This document shows, piece after piece, positions 57,032 through 64,000 of a DNA stretch of 64,000 nucleotides. The notes beneath the pieces are model-generated. The model searched no databases. It saw only the letters and a program-made list of their open reading frames with translations, and was not told where the DNA came from. Numbering within the stretch: position 1 is the first letter of the stretch; each line of letters begins with the position of its first letter. The stretch comes from Streptomyces longhuiensis. GTDB taxonomy: Bacteria > Actinomycetota > Actinomycetes > Streptomycetales > Streptomycetaceae. The stretch lies in the NCBI RefSeq assembly GCF_020616555.1, contig NZ_CP085173.1:558001-622000 (forward strand), written 5' to 3'. The position numbers and the translations under genes are program-made.

Positions 57032-57507
57032 GAGTGACCTCGTCTCTCAGCGCCCGACGAACTCGGCGGGCGGTCTGGACAGGAACGATGCCGGCGCCGG
57101 CATTCTCGTCGGCGGCCAGGCTCCAGACCTTTCCTCACCGACAGAGCAGGCCCGCGCGCAGAGTGTCATTCGGCGTCGGGTCCCCCTCCAGGCCTTCACC
57201 GACGCGCCCCGCATGATCATGTGAACGCGCGGATTCGTGCGGCCCACGGAGGTCCGTGATCAGGACCGCTCGCCGCAGCGCAGCTGCCGCTGGAGGCCCC
57301 GACATCACGCTAAGCGCCACTGACAGGCCCTGCAATCCAGCCTCGGGCAGTTCCACCTGGTCGCCAGTCCGTACAGCCGGAGGCGCAGGAGCGAGGTCGG
57401 CGTAGTGACTTTGGCCGGGAGCTGCTTTGGCGCGCGTGATCATGGCACCGTGGCGAAGACCTGCGATGTGGTGGAGCCGGCCAGGACCGCACCACACCTA
57501 GGCCTTC
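57032..57507. other. non-coding stretch
   Basis: No recognisable gene on either strand; includes the promoter region of the MDR gene. Confidence 0.4.
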
Positions 57508-57675
57508 ATGCTCCACCGCAACGCCCGCCTGCCCGTTCACGGCTTCATGCACCGACCCACCGGACAGGTCATCCGCCGCTACGAACGCGACCGGCCGCAT
57601 CTACAACCACCGTCAATGCCACACCGCACTCGCAGGCAAGCCCCCATAAGCCGCCCAAACAATGCATCAGGGCGA
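57508..57675 (+). pseudogene. internally deleted IS481-type transposase remnant
   Basis: The segment reads MLHRNARLPVHG (IS481 N-terminus), then TGQVIRRYERDRP (from the middle), then in another frame IYNHRQCHTALAGKPP and, after a further one-base shift, ISRPNNASG (the C-terminal end). In IS481 transposases these pieces are hundreds of bases apart, so this is a highly deleted copy. Terminal inverted repeats were not identified. Confidence 0.6.
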
Positions 57676-58086
57676 CGCAACTCGACGAAAACCCCGGCCC
57701 TTCACACCCAGCAGGAAGCGCCTCTCTGGATTGCTCTGACACGCAGGTGCCCACGAGCCGAGCAAGCGACGGCAGGCGTCCACCGACGAACCGGCCTGAC
57801 CTCCGGCGCCAGGCGCCAGACGCCCTTCTATTTGAACGGAGTTATCGGCGAGCGGACCGTGGGGATCCGTTTTGGGATGGATCGTGTGCATCCGTACGCC
57901 AAAGTGACAGATCGAACAGGGCGCGGTTGGTTAGGGTGGCAAGGAGCGGCTGATCAGTGCTCCCGTGGGCAGTTGTGGTCGCTGGACGGTGGTTCGGACA
58001 CGATGGGGAGGGCTCGCGTTGGATCGCCTGGCCGGAGCTGAAGTGGAAGTCGGCGCAGTCCAGTTCGTACTTGACGCGGTGGGCTT
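57676..58086. other. non-coding stretch
   Basis: Nothing supported; contains the upstream region of the PAP2 gene. Confidence 0.35.
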
Positions 58087-58794
58087 ATGAACCACCGTCA
58101 GGTATCCGCGATGCTGCTCCCGTCGCTGCGCGTGCGGCTCGGGCTGACCGGAGGGCTCGCCGCGCTGGTGGTCGTCGTGCTCGGGGTTCTGTATGCCGGG
58201 GACAGCCAACCCGGCAGGGTGGACGGGCGAGTCTGGTCGGCGGTGGAGGGTGTGGGGCCGCCGTGGTGGCACGTCGCTCAGGCCATGGACTTCTTGGGCG
58301 ATCCCGCGGGATCGGCGATGCTGATCGTGGGCGTCGTGACGGGCTGCCTGCTGCTGCGCAGTCCTCGCGCAGCGGTGCTCGTCGTCGCCGGCGTCTCCTT
58401 CACCGTAGGAACGACGACGCTGCTCAAGCACGTGGTGGGACGCACCATCCATGGCGACGACAACCTGGCCTACCCGAGCGGGCACACCGCCTTCGCCACC
58501 GCGCTCGCCCTCGTGGTGGCGCTGCTCGCGACCGGCCGGCTCAGCCTCGGAGGGGCGGCCGGCACCTCACTCGTGCTCGGCGCGGCGCTGGGCGCCGGCG
58601 CCGCCATGGGCTGGGCACAGGTCGTCCTGGGCGCGCACTACCCGACGGACGTTCTCGGCGGCTGGTGCACCGCGCTGGCGGTGACACCGGCGACCGCCTG
58701 GCTGGTCGACCGGACGGCCGACCGGCTGAGCGAGAGAGCTGCCGACCGGCTGGAGGACAGGATGTCCGACGCCGGTCGGCGGAAGCTTCCCTGA
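58087..58794 (+). CDS. PAP2-family membrane phosphatase
   Basis: A 235-residue membrane protein with about six hydrophobic helices and the three PAP2 motifs: KHVVGR (phosphate-binding K and R, near 118), YPSGHTAF (near 130) and GAHYPTDVLGG (near 185). It would dephosphorylate a lipid phosphate such as phosphatidic acid or undecaprenyl pyrophosphate. The C-terminus is a charged helix with repeated DRL/ADR units. An alternative start is ATG 58111. It converges with the glycan operon. Confidence 0.88.
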   Translation: MNHRQVSAMLLPSLRVRLGLTGGLAALVVVVLGVLYAGDSQPGRVDGRVWSAVEGVGPPWWHVAQAMDFLGDPAGSAMLIVGVVTGCLLLRSPRAAVLVVAGVSFTVGTTTLLKHVVGRTIHGDDNLAYPSGHTAFATALALVVALLATGRLSLGGAAGTSLVLGAALGAGAAMGWAQVVLGAHYPTDVLGGWCTALAVTPATAWLVDRTADRLSERAADRLEDRMSDAGRRKLP

Positions 58795-58805
58795 CCATCA
58801 CGTGA

Positions 58806-58837
58806 CGTGACGTGACGGCGCAGCCCGTCTCGTCACG
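58806..58837. terminator. hairpin between convergent PAP2 and glycan operon
   Basis: Outer arms GTGACG/CGTCAC and inner arms GACGG/CCGTC pair around one T-T mismatch and a 6-base loop. The left arm is part of a threefold CGTGA tandem repeat. It overlaps the stop codon of the aminotransferase gene. Confidence 0.6.
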
Positions 58838-60158
58838 CCAAGCGCCGGAAGACCGGTTTCACCGGCCGCCCGCCCATCCAGGAAGTGGGGTCAGCGGCGT
58901 CCAGCGCCTTCCGGTACACCGCGCACGCCTGAGCCACCACCTCGACAGTACGGTCGATGTCCGCGTCGTCGAGCGCGCTGCTCACCACGAACGACGGGGC
59001 GAGGACTCCGCCCGCGAGGAGCCGGCGCAGGAACAGGGTGCGGTACTCCTGCGACGGCTGCAGGTTCTCGTCGAGGGTGGCGAAAACCAGGTTGCTGGCA
59101 CGGCCACGGACGACGACGTGGTCGCCCACGCCCATGCCGGCCGCTGCCTCGCGGACTCCGGCGGCCAACCGCTCGCCCAGGGCGTGCAGGCGCGCGGTGA
59201 TGCCCTCCTCGGTGTACGTGGTGAGCACGGCCATCGCGGCGGCCAGCGAGTGCGTCTCCGCACCGTGCGTCGTGGACAGCAGGAACACCCGGTCCCCTGA
59301 GTGGCGCAGGCCGCCCCGCTCCATCAGGTCGCGGCGCCCGGCCAGCGCCGAGACGGCGAACCCGTTCCCCAGCGCCTTGCCGAACGTGGAGAGGTCGGGG
59401 GTGACGCCGTACAGGCCCTGGGCGCCCGCCTCGGACCAGCGCAGACCGGTGATCATCTCGTCGAAGATCAGTACGCAGCCGTACCGGTCGGCCAGTTCAC
59501 GCAGGCCTTCGAGATACCCGGCCGGCGGCTCGCTGTGGCCGGCGGGTTCGAGGATCAGGCACGCGACCTCGTCCTCGTACCGGCTGAGCACCTCCTCCGT
59601 GGCGGCCAGATCTCCGTAGGGGAACGCCACGGTGAGCTCGGTGGTCTGCGCGGGGATGCCGGCGGACATCGGTGTGGTGCCGATGAACCAGTCGTCGACG
59701 GAGAAGAACGGATGGTCGCCGCAGATGGCCACCCGCGGGCGCCCGGTGGCGGCACGGGCCAGGCGTACCGCGGCGGTGGTGACGTCGGAGCCGTTCTTCG
59801 CGAACTTGACCATCTCGGCGGTCGGCACCGTGGCCAGGAAGCGTTCGGCGGCCTCGACCTCCACGATGGACGGACGGACGAAGTTGCTGCCGCGGTCGAT
59901 CTCCCGCCGCACCGCTTCGAGCACGCGCGGGTGGGCATGGCCGAGGCTGACCGACCGCAGTCCTGAGCCGTACTCGATGTAGCGGTTGTCGTCGATGTCC
60001 CACACGTGGGCGCCGTGGCCGTGGCTGATGACCGGGGCCAGGTGCTCGGGGTACTGGTCCTCGCCCTTGGCGTAGGTGTGCGCGCCCCCGGGGATCAGGG
60101 CGTGCAGCCGCTCGTTCGCCTGCTGCGACCGGGGCAGGGTGAACTCTTCGGTGTCCAC
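58833..60158 (-). CDS. class III aminotransferase (glutamate-1-semialdehyde aminomutase-like)
   Basis: A 441-residue PLP enzyme. It contains GGAHTYAKGEDQYPEHLAPV, KNGSDVTTAAVRLARAATGR (cofactor region), LIFDEMITGLRW and STFGKALGNG with the PLP-binding Lys. The housekeeping HemL-like function is unlikely because the gene is in a sugar-modifying cluster; transamination of a keto-sugar or an amino-sugar precursor is a reasonable alternative (inference). It is the last gene of the minus-strand operon. Confidence 0.88.
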   Translation of the reverse strand: MDTEEFTLPRSQQANERLHALIPGGAHTYAKGEDQYPEHLAPVISHGHGAHVWDIDDNRYIEYGSGLRSVSLGHAHPRVLEAVRREIDRGSNFVRPSIVEVEAAERFLATVPTAEMVKFAKNGSDVTTAAVRLARAATGRPRVAICGDHPFFSVDDWFIGTTPMSAGIPAQTTELTVAFPYGDLAATEEVLSRYEDEVACLILEPAGHSEPPAGYLEGLRELADRYGCVLIFDEMITGLRWSEAGAQGLYGVTPDLSTFGKALGNGFAVSALAGRRDLMERGGLRHSGDRVFLLSTTHGAETHSLAAAMAVLTTYTEEGITARLHALGERLAAGVREAAAGMGVGDHVVVRGRASNLVFATLDENLQPSQEYRTLFLRRLLAGGVLAPSFVVSSALDDADIDRTVEVVAQACAVYRKALDAADPTSWMGGRPVKPVFRRLA

Positions 60159-60165
60159 GCTGACT

Positions 60166-60717
60166 TCAGCTCTCTTTCTGCTTCAGGGCCACGGCGAGGC
60201 TCGGCGCCTCCCGGTCCCGTTGGGACATCGATACGGGCGGAAGCGGCCAGGGGACGGCGAGTTCCGGGTCGTCGAAGGCGATCGTCACGTCCTCGGTCGG
60301 ATCGTGCGGGCGGTCGATCCGGTACGAGGTGTCGGCGGTCTCGGTCAGCGCCTGGAAGCCGTGCGCGCAGCCCGCCGGGATGTAGAGCGTCACCTGCGTG
60401 TCGCCGGACAGTTCGAAGAAGGCGCGGTTGCGGTGGGTCGGTGAGTCGGACCGCAGGTCGACGACGACGTCGAAGATCTTCCCGTACGAGCAGCGCACGA
60501 GCTTGGCCTCGCCGGCGCCGGAGCGCAGGTGCAGGCCGCGCACCACGCCCCGGACGGAGCGGGACACGCTGTCCTGGACGAAGGCGTCCGGGTCGAGGCC
60601 CACCGAGCGGATGACGTCGGCGTCGAAGGTGCGGCAGAAGAAGCCGCGTTCGTCGGCGTACGGCGTCGGCTCGAACAGGAACGCGCCGTCGATCTCCGGG
60701 ACTTCGATGGCTTTCAC
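60166..60717 (-). CDS. dTDP-4-dehydrorhamnose 3,5-epimerase family protein
   Basis: A 183-residue cupin epimerase with VVRGLHLRSGAGEAKLVRC (catalytic His), GKIFDVVVDLR and YIPAGCAHGFQAL. The length fits RfbC. A 3,5- or 3-epimerisation of a nucleotide-4-keto-sugar is expected. GTG start in a GTGA overlap with the pyruvyltransferase-like gene; 7 bases separate it from the aminotransferase. The cognate 4,6-dehydratase and 4-ketoreductase are not in the window, so they may lie further upstream in the operon or elsewhere. Confidence 0.9.
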   Translation of the reverse strand: MKAIEVPEIDGAFLFEPTPYADERGFFCRTFDADVIRSVGLDPDAFVQDSVSRSVRGVVRGLHLRSGAGEAKLVRCSYGKIFDVVVDLRSDSPTHRNRAFFELSGDTQVTLYIPAGCAHGFQALTETADTSYRIDRPHDPTEDVTIAFDDPELAVPWPLPPVSMSQRDREAPSLAVALKQKES

Positions 60718-61940
60718 GGTGCCTCCCGCATGGCATGGGCGTGGGTGTGGTCGGCCGCCGGGAAGAGGGCCGTGGTCAAGGCGGCGAACTGGTCGTCGAG
60801 TTGCCGAACGGCGAGCAGATTCCGGTCGGTGAGGGTCCGCCGGAGTTCCGCCGTTCGCTGTTCCAGAGCCCGGAACTGGTGAAGCAACCGGTCGGCGTCA
60901 ACGTCGCGGGCCGGGTGGGAGTAGGCGGCGAGACCCATCCGCTCCATGAGCGCGTCGCTTTTGGCCGCGTAGCTGAGCGCGAGCGTCGGCACGCCGACCT
61001 TCAGGGCGCATATCAGGTTGTGGTAGCGGGTCGCCACCACGGTGTCGGCGGCCGCCATCTCCTTCATCAGGTCCGCGAGCGAGACCGCCTCGGCGGCGGT
61101 GACCAGCGGTGACTCGACCGCGTCGAGGATCGCGGCGACCACCGGTGCGTCGCACTCGTCGCCCATGAGCAGTCGGACCGGCCTGCCGTCCTCGACCAGC
61201 GCGCGGACAAACCGGATGGTCCCGTCGAGGTAACGCCGATGGATCTCCTCGGCGCGGGCTCGGTCGCCGTCACCGCCGTGGAAGGCCATGACGCCGACGC
61301 AGACCGGGCCGCTCGGCGGATCCGAGGGCACGCTCGCCGGCGGCGCAGGCAGGGAGAAGGCGAGGTCCGGGTAGACCTCGTCGCGCGCGGTGTCGACGCC
61401 CATCGCCCGCATGGCGTCGCGGGACAGGTCGTCGCGGTAGGAGCGGTAGGCGGCGAGCCGCGCCGACCAGCGCACCAGCGCCCGGGTCGACCGGTTGGCG
61501 ATCGTGTCCGCGCCGACGCTGACCAGCGCGACCCGGGTCCCGAGCAACCGGCCGGACGCGCAGAGCAGGAACAGCGCGTACGGGAAGCCCCACGGCCGCA
61601 GCGGAAGGGTGGCCTCCAGGACGCCCATGCCCGGCACGATCACCACGTCGTGCCGGCGCACCCAGGCAGCGGTGCGGAGGACGTCGACGAGTTTGCCGAG
61701 CCCCTTCCCCGCCATCGCGCCCGCCCGCGAAGCGCTCCGGTACTCCCCGCGGTACCAATGCAGCCGCGTCGCGGGGATGTTGTACCGGGTCGCCACGATC
61801 TCGGGTCCGCCGCACAGCGCGTCGACGACCGCCCCCGGGTGCTCGGCGCGCAGGTAGCCGAGCACGGCTTCGAGCGACCCGTCGTTGCCGAGGTTGCCGG
61901 AGCCGAGCAGGCCGAACACTCCGACGCGCACGGGCGTCAT
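60714..61940 (-). CDS. polysaccharide pyruvyl transferase family protein
   Basis: A 408-residue protein with the family N-terminus VGVFGLLGSGNLGNDGSLEAVLGYL, the central VIVPGMGVLEAT and the C-terminal DTVVATRYHNLICALKVGVPTLALSYAAKSDALM. These proteins transfer pyruvate from phosphoenolpyruvate to sugar hydroxyls of surface polysaccharides, though some members have other roles. It is coupled by ATGA/GTGA overlaps to its neighbours. Confidence 0.88.
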   Translation of the reverse strand: MTPVRVGVFGLLGSGNLGNDGSLEAVLGYLRAEHPGAVVDALCGGPEIVATRYNIPATRLHWYRGEYRSASRAGAMAGKGLGKLVDVLRTAAWVRRHDVVIVPGMGVLEATLPLRPWGFPYALFLLCASGRLLGTRVALVSVGADTIANRSTRALVRWSARLAAYRSYRDDLSRDAMRAMGVDTARDEVYPDLAFSLPAPPASVPSDPPSGPVCVGVMAFHGGDGDRARAEEIHRRYLDGTIRFVRALVEDGRPVRLLMGDECDAPVVAAILDAVESPLVTAAEAVSLADLMKEMAAADTVVATRYHNLICALKVGVPTLALSYAAKSDALMERMGLAAYSHPARDVDADRLLHQFRALEQRTAELRRTLTDRNLLAVRQLDDQFAALTTALFPAADHTHAHAMREAP

Positions 61941-62896
61941 GCCTGCTTCCCTTCGCGATTTTCACGCCCGGCGACGAGGGCGTCGACGGAGACGGCGAGC
62001 CCGGCGGGGTCGACCGGTGCGCGGTCCTCGACCCGCTCGCCGGCGCCGGGCCGGATACGGCTGGTCATCCAAGCGGAGAGGTGGCGGTAGCAGGCGCGCC
62101 GGTCGGCCGGGGACAGCGGCGCCCGCCGGATGGCCGAGATGAAGCCCCAGACGTACTCGCTGAGCAGCCTGGGCGTCGGGTGCAGCGGGCCAGCGCGGCG
62201 CGGGTCCAGGTTGACGCAGCGGGAACGCTTGGAGGGGTTGGCCCGCTCGGCGCGGGTGGGGTGGTCGCGACGGAAGTACAGCAGCTCCGGCACCTGGTGG
62301 AAGGGCCCGTGCAGGACGATCTCGGCGACGAACGTGCGGTCCGCGTGGTGGTAGCTGTCGTGCGGCTTCACCCGGCGCAGCATGTCGGCCCGCATCACTC
62401 CGTAGAAGTCGTCACCACCGGGTTCGAACAGGAAGCTGCGGAAGCGCTCCGGCGCGTCAGGCGAGTCGGTGGCGATGCCGTACTCGTACGGGACCTTGAC
62501 CTGGCCGTCGCCGTCGATGACGGCCTGGCCGGAGTGCGCGAGGACCACGTCCGGCCGCTCGTCCAGCGCCTCCACGCAGCGCCGCAGCAGGTCCCGGGCG
62601 TACAGGTCGTCGTGCGAGGCCCACTTGAACAGTTCGCCCCGGCACTGGGTGAACACGTAGTTGTGGTTCGGTGCGGCACCGATGTTCCGGGGCAGCCGGA
62701 GGTACCGGATGCGCGAGTCCCGCGCGGCGTACTTGCGGCAGATCTCCTCGGTCCCGTCGGTCGAGGCGTTGTCGGTGACGACCAGTTCGAAGTCCTCGTA
62801 CGTCTGGCCGAGCAAGGCGTCGAACGACTCGGCCAGGTACTCCTCGCCGTTGTACACGGGCAGGCCGATGCTCAGCCGGGGGCGGTGGGGGGTCAT
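61937..62896 (-). CDS. glycosyltransferase family 2
   Basis: A 319-residue inverting GT-A glycosyltransferase: SIGLPVYNGEEYLAESFDALLGQTYEDFELVVTDNASTDGTEEI at the N-terminus, ASHDDLYARD as DXD-type metal-binding motif, and a C-terminal tail without membrane helices. It transfers a sugar to a growing surface glycan. ATGA overlaps at both ends show tight coupling to the flippase and pyruvyltransferase-like genes. Confidence 0.92.
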   Translation of the reverse strand: MTPHRPRLSIGLPVYNGEEYLAESFDALLGQTYEDFELVVTDNASTDGTEEICRKYAARDSRIRYLRLPRNIGAAPNHNYVFTQCRGELFKWASHDDLYARDLLRRCVEALDERPDVVLAHSGQAVIDGDGQVKVPYEYGIATDSPDAPERFRSFLFEPGGDDFYGVMRADMLRRVKPHDSYHHADRTFVAEIVLHGPFHQVPELLYFRRDHPTRAERANPSKRSRCVNLDPRRAGPLHPTPRLLSEYVWGFISAIRRAPLSPADRRACYRHLSAWMTSRIRPGAGERVEDRAPVDPAGLAVSVDALVAGRENREGKQA

Positions 62897-64000
62897 GGCG
62901 TCCTCACTTCACGGATGTGGTTCTGGTGGTGCTCACGCAGGGCGGTCCGCAGTTGCAGCCACCACACGGCCGAGCCGCAGAGGGTCGCGACGGCGACGCC
63001 CCAGGCGGAGCCGACCGTGCCGGCGGCGACCGCCCCGCCGAGTCCGCCGCTGACGTAGCAGGCGGAGGCGAACAACTGGCTGCGCAGGCTGCGCCGGGCC
63101 GCGGCGAGCGCGCGCAGCCCGGCGGCCGCCCCGGTGCCCAGGCCTGCGCCCGCGACACCGAGCACGGCCGGCAGGATGAGCTGGGAGGCGTCGTGCCACA
63201 CGTCGCCGAGTACGAACTCGCCGAGGCGGTCCGGCATCAGCAGCAGTGCCGTGCCCCAGAGCAGCGCGGCGACGGCCTGCCCGCCGCCGAGGAGGAGGCA
63301 GAACGATCCGAGGCGGTGCGGGGCCTGCCGCAGCACCCGTGCCGCCTCGGCGACGGTGACCAGGGACAGCCCCATCAGCACGGCGAGGAACGGGCCGAGC
63401 AGGAGCTCCGCGCCCCGGACCGCACCCACCGCGCCGACCCCGACGATCGCGCCGAGCCCGTACGCCCGCAGCTGGCTCGCACCGCTGAGGCAGGTGTTCT
63501 CGACCAGGTACCGGTAGCCGAGATCGCGGTGGGTGCTCAGCCACTGGCGCGCCCCGGTCAACCGGGGCCGGATGCCTGACTGGAGGCAGCCGTACAGCGC
63601 GGCCACCGCGGCGGACGCGCCCCAGGCGAGCACGAACGCGGCCACGCTGCCCACGCGGGCGGCCACGACCATCGCGGGGACGAGGGCGACGCCCCACACG
63701 AGGTCGTTGACGAACGCCTTGCGCCCGGTCCCGGCGGCGAAGAACGCGTACCGCCAGGCGTCCTGCAGGAGCAGCCCCGGCAGCATGACGCCGAGGCAGG
63801 CGAAGGCGATCCCCACGCTGCCGCCGAGCGCGAGGCCGACCGCCAGGCACACCGTGCCGATGGCGGCACCGACGCCGAGCGCGGTACCCGACGACCGGGC
63901 CACCGCCCCGCGCCAGGACGCGTCCGGCACGCCGCTGAAGCGCACCACGAGCGGGTCGGTGCCCACACCGCGCGAGACGCTGAGCACCACGCCGTACGTC
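62893..64000 (-). CDS. polysaccharide flippase-like membrane protein (5' end outside window)
   Basis: A membrane protein with about 10 hydrophobic segments in the visible part (for example IGTVCLAVGLALGGSVGIAF, FLAVLMGLSLVTVAEAA, AVAALLWGTALLLM). Polytopic pattern and operon context suggest a Wzx/MurJ-like (MATE/MOP) flippase that exports a lipid-linked glycan. The frame is open to position 64000, and a GTG start at 63990 would give a shorter than usual protein, so the real start is probably outside. It overlaps the GT2 gene by ATGA. Confidence 0.75.
   Translation of the reverse strand, partial: TYGVVLSVSRGVGTDPLVVRFSGVPDASWRGAVARSSGTALGVGAAIGTVCLAVGLALGGSVGIAFACLGVMLPGLLLQDAWRYAFFAAGTGRKAFVNDLVWGVALVPAMVVAARVGSVAAFVLAWGASAAVAALYGCLQSGIRPRLTGARQWLSTHRDLGYRYLVENTCLSGASQLRAYGLGAIVGVGAVGAVRGAELLLGPFLAVLMGLSLVTVAEAARVLRQAPHRLGSFCLLLGGGQAVAALLWGTALLLMPDRLGEFVLGDVWHDASQLILPAVLGVAGAGLGTGAAAGLRALAAARRSLRSQLFASACYVSGGLGGAVAAGTVGSAWGVAVATLCGSAVWWLQLRTALREHHQNHIREVRTP

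Overview
The window is very GC-rich actinobacterial DNA with short gaps, frequent GTG starts, ATGA/GTGA stop-start overlaps and typical Streptomyces families: a DUF6243 small protein, SpoIIE/PP2C phosphatases, a CebR-type cellulose operator, GH6/CBM3 cellulase, sugar ABC transporters without their own ATPase, a P450 with ferredoxin and reductase, and a rifampin phosphotransferase. It is almost certainly a Streptomyces chromosome. The mix of catabolic islands, secreted proteins, transposase scraps and several decaying genes suggests an accessory or arm-like region rather than the conserved core. I found no rRNA, tRNA, CRISPR array or intact mobile element.

Layout. 0.3-1.4 kb: Tat-exported DUF1259 protein (minus). 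1.9-5.8 kb: perfect CebR-type box, decayed GH10 xylanase-CBM3 gene, intact secreted GH6-FN3-CBM3 cellulase, strong terminator. 6-10 kb: MFS exporter, small membrane protein, GNAT-AAA+ ATPase fusion. 10.8-13.6 kb: [3Fe-4S]-type ferredoxin, ferredoxin reductase, cytochrome P450. 14.1-18.0 kb: coupled four-gene cassette (secreted protein, Tat-signal DUF5987-like protein, GMC oxidoreductase, lipocalin-like protein). 18.3-19.4 kb: membrane PP2C phosphatase. 19.8-29.9 kb: mannoside operon (binding protein, two permeases, GH38 alpha-mannosidase, mannose-6-phosphate isomerase-like protein, ROK kinase, LacI regulator) behind a LacI-type operator.

30.1-34.4 kb: DUF6243 protein, rifampin phosphotransferase with an AT-rich palindrome and what looks like a truncated divergent TetR gene, and a toxin-antitoxin-like small gene pair. 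35-40 kb: FG-GAP secreted protein, then glucarate catabolism (glucarate dehydratase and a frameshifted 5-dehydro-4-deoxyglucarate dehydratase) divergent from an IclR regulator. 40.1-44.1 kb: small conserved protein, GAPDH, GlxA/AraC-type regulator, DUF4241 pseudogene, small secreted protein. 44.7-49.1 kb: PQQ-like membrane protein, PIG-L deacetylase, proline-rich membrane protein. 49.3-53 kb: IS256 and SnoaL fragments, Lnu-type nucleotidyltransferase, Gly/Tyr-rich secreted protein, twice-frameshifted PP2C phosphatase. 53-58.8 kb: GH15 hydrolase, small protein, IS5 and IS481 fragments, MDR oxidoreductase, PAP2 phosphatase. 58.8-64 kb: a tightly coupled minus-strand cell-surface glycan operon (flippase, GT2, pyruvyltransferase-like, dTDP-sugar 3,5-epimerase-like, class III aminotransferase) that runs off the right edge.

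Together the window describes a soil saprophyte that degrades cellulose, mannosides and sugar acids, with oxidative tailoring cassettes and an antibiotic-inactivation layer. Function calls rest on motifs and family memory, not on database searches.
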